From Lathyrus oleraceus (taxonomy: Eukaryota > Streptophyta > Magnoliopsida > Fabales > Fabaceae): a DNA stretch of 64,000 bases. The position numbers and the translations under genes were made by a program. Shown one piece after another: positions 9,001 to 18,700 of this stretch (position 1 is its first letter; each line of letters begins with the position of its first letter). The notes beneath the pieces were generated by a model. It worked only from the letters and a program-made list of their open reading frames with translations, searched no databases and had not been told where the DNA came from. Where the stretch lies: NCBI RefSeq assembly GCF_024323335.1, contig NC_066584.1:427947319-428011318 (forward strand). The letters run 5' to 3'.

Positions 9001-10326
9001 TATCTTGCTGAAGAAGGAGGCGGAGAAGATTGTGATCTGCTGGAATTAGCCAGGTTGTTTAAACAAAAGGAGAAGGTGATTCAGCCGCACGTGAAGCGGG
9101 TTGAGATTGTTGTGCCAACCGCCGAGGTCAGGAAGTAAAAATTGGAGCCGCTTCAGAGGCAAGTCGAGAGCAGAATGGTAGCCTTGTTGAAAGAGCATGT
9201 GGATGCTTCGCCTGGTCATGTCAGGATATGCCGGGTCGGATATCGGTGTCGTTGTGCACAAGCTACCATGGAAAGAAGACTGTCCTCCAGAGAAGCAGAA
9301 CGCCGGTGCTACTTATCAGAGAGCCATGGTGACTTTGTTTCGTGATATGATTCATCGTGGAATCAATTGCTATGTTGATGACATGATAGCAAAGTCCCAA
9401 ACAGAAGAGGGGCATCTGGTGGAGATAATTCAAACTGAGGTTGAATTCAGATAAGTGCACTATCAGAGTGCGATCCGGTAAGATGTTGGGGTTCATCGTA
9501 AGGGAGGAATCGAGGTTCATCCTGCTTAAAAAAAAAAAAAAAAGGAACAATAAGAGAATGCCTGAACCGAGAAGAAAGAAAGAGGTGTGTGGTTTCTTAG
9601 AAAGATTGAACTACTGTCATGGTTCACATCTCATCTAACAGCCATGTGGGAACCCATTCAAGAAAAAAAATCAAACGGTCAGGTGAAATAATGATTGCCC
9701 AGGGGCATGGAAAGAATAAAAGAAAAGTGGCAGGAACCTCTGATTCCGATGTCTCCTGTGGAAAGAGCAATTGTCAATCTGTACTTGACGGCCTTCGAGG
9801 GGTCTACGAGGTGTATTGGGTTAGCATGACGCGTCTTGTCGAAAAGAGCATGCAATTTACCTTAGCAAAAAGTTTACCGACTGTGAAACAATACATTCAC
9901 TGTTCGAGAAAACTTGATGTACTTTGGCATAGGCTGCTCGCCGACTGAGACAGTATATGCTGATTCATGCCACTTTGTGGATTTCCGAGATGGATCCGAT
10001 CAAGTATGGGTTTGAGGATCCAGCATCGACCGGACGGGTTGCGGAAGAGCAAAAGAATGTTGACTGATTTGTGACACTCTCAGAAAGCAATCAAGGGGTG
10101 TATTGTCTGATTACATCGCTCCGCAACCCATTGAGGATTATCAACCGATGAAGTTTGAGTTCCCTGATGAGGACATCTAGAGGTGCTCCAATCAAAAGAT
10201 TGAGAGTAATCGATCCCAGAGGAGGGGCCTGACCCTGAATCCGAACGGATTCTGATGTCTGATGGGGAGGTTAAGGTGAATGAGCTTTTGTTGCCCGGAT
10301 AACGTTTGAATACACCGATGGTGTGA
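9001..10326 (+). pseudogene. Reverse transcriptase / RNase H debris
   Basis: Fragments of pol in shifting frames. ORF 9197-9454 holds VVVHKLPWKEDCPPEKQ, the RT N-terminus, joined directly at 9298/9299 to NAGATYQRAMVTLFRDMIH and the catalytic YVDD (9371-9382). Roughly a hundred residues of fingers and palm are deleted. Stops precede it (for example TAA near 9136). After a poly-A run (9528-9543) come MPEPRRKKEV, then RNase H and connection-domain scraps (about 9800-10250). No functional polymerase can be made. Confidence 0.85.
9528..9543 (+). repeat. Internal poly(A) run
   Basis: Sixteen A residues inside the RT remnant, at a place where RT sequence is missing. Element 3 has about 34 A at the same position (57410-57443) and element 2 has 13 T on the plus strand (43743-43755). 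Confidence 0.9.
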
Positions 10327-10947
10327 TTGAGTAGGAAGTTTGTATCCTGGGTATTGATCTCCAGTGTGCGTACATCTACTGGGGCAACTCCTTTCTCATT
10401 GGTATATGGAATGGAGGCTGTATTACCTGTTGAGGTTCAGATTCCCTCTTTGAGAGTCCTGATGGATGTGAAGTTGCAAGAGGCTGAATGGGTAAGGACC
10501 CGGTACGAAGAGTTGAGCCTGATAGAGGAAAAGAGGCTAGCAGCCATCTGTCATGGGCAATTATACCAGCAAAGGATGAAGCGTGCTTTTGACAAGAAGG
10601 TGCGACCTCGGGTATATCACGTAGGTGATATGGTGCTGAAAAGGATCCTTCCTCCTCAAAACGATCGAAGGGGCAAGTGGACACCGAATTATGAAGGTCC
10701 ATTCGTGGTTAAGAAGGTTTTCTCTGGTGGAGCCTTGTTGCTAACGACCATGGATGGCGAGGATTTTCCATCCCCTGTGAATGCGGACGCAGTTAAAAAA
10801 ATACTTCGTATAATTGACCCGCTGGACGAAAAGAACAAAATAGTCCAGGCAAAAATGGGCATCCCGGCGAACCAAAAACAGAAAAAGGTTCGGGCAAAAA
10901 TTAGGGATAAAAATGAAAAATGTAAACCCGGCAAGTCGAAAACCTGA
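10327..10947 (+). pseudogene. Integrase C-terminal remnant (206-aa ORF)
   Basis: The ORF lacks the zinc-binding and DDE catalytic parts of integrase. It starts within TSTGATPFSLVYGMEAVLP, the block just after the catalytic core in plant Ty3/gypsy integrases, and runs through a helical segment (RYEELSLIEEKRLAAICHGQ) to the C-terminal GPY/F-like module (VYHVGDMVLKRILPP, then GKWTPNYEGPFVV). The tail past about residue 160 is basic and repetitive and overlaps the hairpin array at 10822-11007. Without the D,D,E core it cannot integrate. Element 2 has the same piece at 42430-42915 (minus) and element 3 a frameshifted one at 58240-58641. Confidence 0.85.
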
Positions 10948-11007
10948 AAAGGCGACTTGGGCAAAAAAGGGTATCCCGGTGGACTGAAAACCCGAAAGGG
11001 CGGTCCA
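10822..11007 (+). other. Array of four 6-bp-stem hairpins
   Basis: Four units each contain an inverted pair with an A/G-rich loop: CTGGAC/GTCCAG (10822-10848), CGAACC/GGTTCG (10868-10892), AAGTCG/CGACTT (10933-10958) and TGGACTG/CGGTCCA (10980-11007, one G-U). Each is followed by a near-constant GGCAAAAA-x-GGG-x-ATCCC-type linker, somewhat extended after hairpin 2. The stem sequences differ completely while pairing, loop composition and linker persist. Conserved at 58718-58904 and 42229-42420 (minus). Confidence 0.75.
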
Positions 11008-11020
11008 GGCAAAAGAGGGA

Positions 11021-12150
11021 TTGAAACGAACAACTGCGTCTAGCATGATCGTTTGTGCTTTGGTTAAAGCATCATGGATAATACCCGGTAGGGATCAATC
11101 GGAATCGTCTTGTTCAGAAGGCAGAAAGCACGGAGAGTCTGAGGACATATGGGGTGTAACCGAGTTGGAACTCGATGAGATCACGGGTTTCACATTGCCA
11201 TTAGGATAGATTTTTCCTTTTGTGCGCGATTACCTCTTTTCAGGAATTGCTTCCTTTGTATTGCTCATTTGAGCCACACTTTTCAAATCAATAAAATGCA
11301 AATTCAGTCAAATAGTTTTGTTTTTGTTTTTCATAACCGCTTTGATTGCAAAAACATCCAGATATTTTTGATAAAGAATCTTGCATTTTAAGACATACAG
11401 GTTCCTTCCAATGCATGTTTATAAGATTGAAAGCTGGAGATCTTATTTGGAAGGTTGAGTGACCCAAGTGTTGAAATCTTGACACCCCTGGGGCACGGTT
11501 TTATCTAACGATCTGTTTTGCAGGAATTGTTAGATATTTTCACTCACTTGCAGGTTGTGATGTGGAAGTTGTTGATGAAATAGATCCCCAGAGAGTTCGC
11601 GCGAGAACGGATATATGAAGAATGACGAAGACATTGAGACGTACGACGATCCTTGATGGTAATCAAGAAGACTCTTCAAAGTCGAAAGATTTAAAAGTAT
11701 GTAATTCCCCGCAGAGTCCGATCAGGAACGAGTGCATGAAGAAAGAACAGGGAGACGACGAGAGACGTCCGACGACCTTTGGAATTAACCAAGAAGACTC
11801 TTCAAAGTCGAAAAGTTGAAATTTCTGTATAAATCCCAGGAGTACGTTTCTCGTCGAGCGCGGAGCGACTTGGAATACAAGATGATGGAGCAGAAAAGGT
11901 CCAGACGAGTCTGGGAATTCTCAAAAGTGGAAAGCCGATACGAGATTGGGAGTTGGATACCGTGGTTCGACGAGTCGACGGGTGTTTTGTGCCAATTATT
12001 CTCGTTTCCCAGCTAGGTCCCCAAGCAGAGTCATAGGACTAGCTCCCCCAGCAGATCCAAGGTCTGTGAATTCCCCAGCCGAGTTAAGATGGTTATCCCC
12101 GGCAGGTTTACAACGATGTTTCCTCAGCGGCCAGGCCAGAAGGTTGCTAT
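11021..12150 (+). other. 3' untranslated region, part 1
   Basis: No recognisable protein. A 62-aa ORF (11021-11209, ending DIWGVTELELDEI) has counterparts at 58918-59106 and 42033-42215 (minus), but many of the differences change the residue, so I do not claim it is translated. The rest is AT-rich (11210-11500) and then carries imperfectly repeated blocks around AACCAAGAAGACTCTTCAAA (near 11660 and 11790). PBS-complement-like motifs begin near 12018. Confidence 0.5.
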
Positions 12151-12995
12151 TCCCCGAGTGGAGCGGGTCTTTTTCAAAGAAATATATCTCCAGCAGTTCC
12201 CCGAGTGGAGCGGGTCTTTTTCAAAGAAATATATCTCCAGCAGTTCCCCGAGTGGAGCGGGTCTTTTTCAAAGAAATATATCTCCAGCAGTTCCCCGAGT
12301 GGAGCGGGTTCAAAGAAATATATCTCCAGCAGTTCCCCGAGTGGAGCGGGTTCAAAGAAATATATCTCCAGCAGTTCCCCGAGGGGAGCGGGTTCAAAGA
12401 AATATATCTCCAGCAGTTCCCCGAGTGGAGCGGGTCTTTTTCAAAGAAATATATCTCCAGCAGTTCCCCGAGTGGAGCGGGTTTCAATGAAATATATCTC
12501 CAGCAGTGTTCATCCTACCAGTGGGTTGAACAAGTTCCCGTAGCGGACGGATTTTTGCATCTCCAGCTGAGCTGATTCTACCTATGGATTGCATGGGTAT
12601 CCCCAGCGGAGTAGTATGCGTTTCCCTACCCGGGTCAGGATGGTTATCCCCAGCAGGTGATAGAGTGGTGTTTCCCCAGATGAGTCTGGAGATTGCTATT
12701 CCCTTAGCAGAGTCTCTCCGAGTATTTCCCCAGCGAATTCCAAGGGTATTTGTGAGGGTTTTCCCGAAGCGGAGTCAGGATGGTTATCCCCAGCAAGTCG
12801 AAGATTGTTGTATCCCCACAGAGTGGTGGTGGTGCTTATCCCCAGCAGTTTCTCGAGTGGATTGGGTGCAAAGGAGGTTTCCCCAGCAAGGGTTGCCTAT
12901 TTCCCAGCAGCAGTGCTATTCCCCAGCAGGTTGGAGTTGGAGCAATGGCGAGTTCCTCAGCAGAGTGTCTCGTGCTTCCCAGAAGAGTCCCTTGA
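12018..12995 (+). repeat. Degenerate ~26-bp repeats complementary to the PBS
   Basis: Many copies of a motif close to TCCCCAGCAGAGTC, the reverse complement of most of the PBS at 6138-6155. Clear examples start near 12018 (TCCCCAAGCAGAGTC), 12045, 12072, 12095, 12598, 12642, 12788, 12838, 12912 and 12956, spaced at about 23-30 bp or multiples of that. The 47/42-bp minisatellite at 12151-12508 lies inside this tract and shares the CCAGCAG and CCCCGAGTGGAG parts. Elements 2 and 3 have the same tract. Confidence 0.7.
12151..12508 (+). repeat. 47/42-bp minisatellite, eight units
   Basis: Units start at 12151, 12198, 12245, 12292, 12334, 12376, 12418 and 12465. They are 47 bp, or 42 bp when CTTTT in GGGTCTTTTTCAAAG is lost. 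The core is TTCCCCGAGTGGAGCGGG followed by AAATATATCTCCAGCAG. Element 3 has six units (60039-60307) and element 2 has none, so the array arose after the lineages split. It leaves three frames open without coding meaning. Confidence 0.93.
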
Positions 12996-13353
12996 GGGGG
13001 ATATTTCTTTTTATGCATTCATCATGTAAATAAGCATATCATATTGCATAGAAAAATAAATAATCGCGTAGCATTTCCATAATTATGGAGCATTACGCAG
13101 AAAAATCAATCATGCATCATTGCAAGCATAGGCTAATCTCAAGCCGTGGTTACCGTTTGAGATATGGTTCTGCCAGTGGGTGAAGATGCAACTCGAGCCG
13201 TGATTACCGTTTGAGGAGTGGTTTCACTGGTTGGAAGATCAACATCAGCATTGCAAGCATCAGTTACTCGGGCCGTGGTTACCGCTTGAGATTTGTTGTA
13301 CCCCAGTAGTGCGATACTGGAGGAGCTTTTCCGTCGGACAGAGATGAAAATGT

Positions 13354-15180
13354 GACGCGATCAGCGCGATTCAAGCCGTGGATACCGCTTGATATTTGGT
13401 TTCACCGGATGGTGAAGATGTTACTTGGATAAGCTCAACATCATGACGCGATCAGCGCGATTCAAGCCGTGGGTACAGCTTGATATTTGGTTTCACCGGA
13501 TGGTGAAGATGTTACTTGGATAAGTTCAACATCGTGACGCGATCAGTGCAATTCAAGCCGTGGATACCGCTTGATATTTGGTTTCACCGGATGGTGAAGA
13601 TGTTACTTGGATAAGCTCAACATCATGACGCGATCAGCGCGATTCAAGCCGTGGGTACAGCTTGATATTTGGTTTCACCGGATGGTGAAGATGTTACTTG
13701 GATAAGCTCAACATCATGACGCGATCAGCGCAATTCAAGCCGTGGATACCGCTTGATATTTGGTTTCACCGGATGGTGAAGATGTTACTTGGATAAGCTC
13801 AACATCATGACGCGATCAGCGCAATTCAAGTCGTGGATACCGCTTGATATTTGGTTTCACCGGATGGTGAAGATGTTACTTGGATAAGCTCAACATCATG
13901 ACGCGATCAGCGCGATTCAAGCCGTGGGTACAGCTTGATATTTGGTTTCACCGGATGGTGAAGATGTTACTTGGATAAGTTCAACATCGTGACGCGATCA
14001 GCGCAATTCAAGCCGTGGATACCGCTTGATATTTGGTTTCACCGGATGGTGAAGATGTTACTTGGATAAGCTCAACATCATGACGCGATCAGCGCGATTC
14101 AAGCCGTGGGTACAGCTTGATATTTGGTTTCACCGGATGGTGAAGATGTTACTTGGATAAGTTCAACATCGTGACGCGATCAGCGCAATTCAAGCCGTGG
14201 ATACCGCTTGATATTTGGTTTCACCGGATGGTGAAGATGTTACTTGGATAAGCTCAACATCATGACGCGATCAGCGCGATTCAACCCGTGGGTACAGCTT
14301 GATATTTGGTTTCACCGGATGGTGAAGATGTTACTTGGATAAGCTCAACATCATGACGCGATCAGCGCAATTCAAGCCGTGGATACCGCTTGATATTTGG
14401 TTTCACCGGATGATGAAGATGTTACTTGGATAAGCTCAACATCATGACGCGATCAGCGCGATTCAAGCCGTGGGTACAGCTTGATATTTGGTTTCACCGG
14501 ATGGTGAAGATGTTACTTGGATAAGTTCAACATCGTGACGCGATCAGCGCAATTCAAGCCGTGGATACCGCTTCATATTTGGTTTCACCGGATGGTGAAG
14601 ATGTTACTTGGATAAGCTCAACATCATGACGCGATCAGCGCGATTCAAGCCGTGGGTACAGCTTGATATTTGGTTTCACCGGATGGTGAAGATGTTACTT
14701 GGATAAGCTCAACATCATAACGCGATCAGCGCGATTCAAGCCGTGGGTACAGCTTGATATTTGGTTTCACCGGATGGTGAAGATGTTACTTGGATAAGTT
14801 CAACATCGTGACGCGATCAGCGCAATTCAAGCCGTGGGTACAGCTTGATATTTGGTTTCACCGGATGGTGAAGATGTTACTTGGATAAGTTCAACATCGT
14901 GACGCGATCAGCGCGATTCAAGCCGTGGATACCGCTTGATATTTGGTTTCACCGGATGGTGAAGATGTTACTTGGATAAGCTCAACATCGTGACGCGATC
15001 AGCGCGATTCAAGCCGTGGATACCGCTTGATATTTGGTTTCACCGGATGGTGAAGATGTTACTTGGATAAGTTCAACATCATGACGCGTTCAGCATGACT
15101 CAAGCCGTGGTTACCGCTTGAAGGTTTGGTTTCACCAGATGGTGAAGATGTTACTTTGAGGAGTCTAGCATCATGACGTC
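13354..15180 (+). repeat. 91-bp tandem array (~20 units) with dimeric higher-order pattern
   Basis: Units of exactly 91 bp start at 13354, 13445, 13536 and so on to 15083: nineteen full units plus a diverged last one. Through most of the array two variants alternate, one with GTGGATACCGCTTG and one with GTGGGTACAGCTTG, giving a 182-bp higher-order unit. Single-base markers such as CTCAACATCAT versus TTCAACATCGT tend to follow the same alternation. The preceding stretch 13125-13350 has older, diverged copies (GCCGTGGTTACCG motifs). Element 2 has seven units (40114-40740) and element 3 six (61167-61710). Confidence 0.95.
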
Positions 15181-15724
15181 AGATCAACAATGTTCCCCAG
15201 TAGTGCGATACTGGAGGAAAGGTTTCCGTCGAACAGAGATGGAAGTAAAATCAGAGGACGTTACGCGATCAGCGCGGTTCAGGGGTTCAAATGCAATGAT
15301 TGGGGATCATTGGCGCAAGCAATTTTCCGGAGTTCAGACCGAAGCGGAGTTCAGACCGAAGTGGTGTTCAGACCAATTTTCCGGAGTTCAGACCGAACCG
15401 GAGATCAGACCGACGTGGTTTTCAGACCAAGAAGAAGAAAAGAAAATTTCGGGGTCCAAGAAAAGAAAAAAAAGGGGAGAATAATAATCCCGAGTGGATG
15501 TGTGGTGATCAGGCCATGGTTATCCCTGAGTTACCATTTATTTTGGTATCCAGGTCGACGCTTCAGAGTTTGTTTCTTCGCCGATGCTGACAGGCGTTAA
15601 TTATATCCCATCAGAGTGCAAATTGTTCGTCTGTTCTTGGTATTCAATCACTCTTCATCCTGATCATCCGAAAGCCGAGGCTATTTCGTATCGACAGGTT
15701 CACAGTGGATTGAATAGGGGCAGC
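15181..15724 (+). other. End of 3' UTR with short repeats and polypurine tract
   Basis: About 15325-15430 holds ~17-bp repeats of the GGAGTTCAGACCGAA type. Non-coding sequence follows to the conserved end GGATTGAATAGGGGCAGC immediately before the 3' LTR; AGGGGCAGC (15716-15724) is the likely plus-strand primer region. Element 3 ends identically (to 62697), and element 2 has the same with AAGGG (39638-39657, minus). Confidence 0.65.
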
Positions 15725-18700
15725 TGTAACACCTCAAAATTTGCCCTCCTTTCTTGGGACTAGCATTAACATATTTGCATATCATTTTAGGGCATTAGGC
15801 ATTTCATATTGCATAGCATGTGGTTACATTGTGCAAGCCATTCTCCCAAGTCTTGATCAGAAGATGGAGAGTCCAAGTGCAAGCCTAGGGTTTGTTGACT
15901 GATCATTGGCCATCTGAGGATTGGACAGTGAATTAGGGTTTCATGATTCTCAGGGGAGATTGATCTTCATCTTGATTGCAATGATACATCATCATCATCA
16001 TGGTTGGATGTCATCAGAAGATTGAAGAAGATTCCTTGAGATTAGGGTTTTGACCACTGGTCAACCCTAATCAGCTGTATTGGGCCAATCAGGGTTTAAT
16101 CAGGAGATGGGGTTTCTGATGGTTGTGGGGTTCATTTTGTGATTATATGGTGTTTATTGAGGCTGGGGTATCACCCTTGAGCCATTTCAGTTGGAGATTG
16201 GGGTTCAGATTGATCTATGCATTGCCAATTTCATCTGTCAGTTGAAAAGTCAACTGTGGTCAACTGTACATGATCTGATGGATTTGGAGGTGGAAATGAG
16301 TTGAAGACACTTCATTCATGTTGGAACAAGTGTTATTTGACATCTCAAAGCTTGAAAATGAAGGAAATCAAGTCAGGACAAAAACTGCCAAAAATAGAAA
16401 GTGACTTGTAATTGAAGTTTCCAAAAATGGAAAGTTTTGGACCTCAAGGCCACGTGTCCAAGGAAGCTTCAAATGAAAATTTGTTCAACATGAAAGTTGT
16501 AGATCTTGTTCTCACCTTTCCAAAAAGTCCAAGAACTTGAAAATCCAATGTATGGTTTGAAAATTAGGGATCGGTGAAATTCAGAAATGACCCGTAATCA
16601 GGAGGCCATAATTGCCACATACTTTGTCCAAATTGCAAGTTCTTTATATGCACAAACTCCATTTGACATGTACTTTCATGGTGCATCATTGGATTTGTCC
16701 AAAAATGGTCAATGCAAAAGGTCAATTTTCAACTGGACAGTTAAATTGGACCAAGGGCAAAATTGTCCAACTTTCAAAATAATTGGAATTTTGAGATGGG
16801 ACTTTTTTCTACACCTCATAAATGGAATTTAGAGTGTGTTGGAATCATCATTTCTTGCATAGGCCTTGTAAATTGAGATTTGGCTTGAAAAATGCAATGG
16901 TTAAAAATGGACAAATGGTATCACATGGTGATTTTGAGATTTACACAACCAATGAGCATGAGGCAAGTTTCTACAGCTCACATATGGTATTTGGAGGTTG
17001 CATGAGCTGTTAACAGGTGGCAATGAGCTGTATATGGAAATTACACTTTTGCCCTCATTTGCAAAATTAGCCATTTCACTTACAATTGCATTTGGCTAAT
17101 TAACATGATTAGTGGATGATTAAGCTACCATATATAATCAAAAACACTTGTTAATCATAACAGGAATCATCATTTCACCAAAATTCAGATCTAAAACCAT
17201 TCCAATTCTCCAAGATTTCATCAAGAACATTGAACTTCAAATTGACAATTCTTCATCATTCTTCAACCAAATCACGAAATTCTTTTTGCATCAAACTCCT
17301 TGCATCATCTTCTACAACTGTTTGTGGTCTTTGGAGTGGAAGAGGCATTGGATCGTGACTGTAGCATGAGGAGCATCAATGGTGAAATGCGAATTTCATG
17401 CTCTAGAAGCAACATCAATTGAAACTGAACACACCTATCACCTTCCTCATCATTCTTGCTCATCTGTTTTGGACTAATTCACGCGAAGAACAGCTCCATC
17501 AACACTGCCATTGCCAGGTTTCAAGATTTTCGAATCTCTTGTTTTTCTTAATTGATATATGCGTTGTGAAGCCTGTTTATCATAGATCATGGATATGTGC
17601 TTGGTTTTGAGAATAGTGAACTGAGTAGGGAGAAATCTGGAAATGAAATTAGGAACGCAAACCCTAACGCGAGCGATTCGTGAGTTTTAGGAATTGTTAG
17701 GTTGATTGGAGTCCGTATTCATGTTCTACTTGCTCGTGCGGTTCTAACGGATATTCACATGTCCATTTTAGTGAACTTTTGATGTTCTTCGTTTTTTGCA
17801 AAATCTGGAGAAGTTCTTGGTCGAAGACGATGAACTGAGGCGTTTGATCTGAAAACGCGTTTGAATTTTCAAACTGGAGGTTTCCCGCTCCCGCCATAAA
17901 GAATTACCATAATGCCATTATTCAATTTAATTAATTCATTTAATTATTAAAAATTGATTAGGACCTTAAAAAATTCACCAAAAATAGTAGAAAATTCAGA
18001 AAAATATGGAGATTTTTTCTAGGACTTCCTTGTTGACTTTAGGACTTTTTTGACCTATTGGTCAAAGTTGTGCTTGGTAGAAATTCCATTTGACTTAGGG
18101 TTTTCTCACATGTGTTCATTTTTGCTACACTTTGCCAATTGATTCATGAAATGCACATATTGTAAAATAAATTCTTGGCAATTTTTTGTGGTGATTCTTG
18201 ACTGGTTGATGTTCATTTATATGTAAATTTCATGCATTTTTGATACCTGGTCATGTAGTTATGAATTTTGGAACTTAGGTGTGACAATTTGTGTCACACC
18301 TCTTGATGTCAATTTGCTGGATTTTATTGAGTGACCTATCCTTGTTGAAATGAGATGAAATTTTACATGAATATTGATTTGCATGTTAGGAAGCTATGAG
18401 AATTTTTGTGGAATTTTACATTGCATTTTCAATTTGATCATGATTTTTCATTTCTAGTGGTCATTTGTGCAAGCTCACATGATACATGTTGGTAGATTGA
18501 TTGAGAAATGCTCATATGGTACTGTATGATCATGAAATTTGATATGCTTGTAATAGACTCATGTTAGGACCTCCCTGTTTTGGTCTCGTCCATTTCTTTT
18601 TTGTTTTCATTGAGTTATGAATTTTTGAAGTGGAAGCATGTATTGATGTTGTGATTTGGAGCCTATAGTTGTGTCTGTTTTTGTTGATTTTCATTGACAT

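Noticed and set aside
12089..12575. 133-209 aa ORFs with repeated EIYLQQFPEWSG-like strings in several frames
   Set aside because: They come from the 47/42-bp minisatellite, which happens to lack stops in all three frames; unit lengths are not kept in frame.
13354..15180. CRISPR-like regular array
   Set aside because: The 91-bp units abut without unique spacers and the context is a plant retrotransposon; it is a satellite-type tandem repeat.
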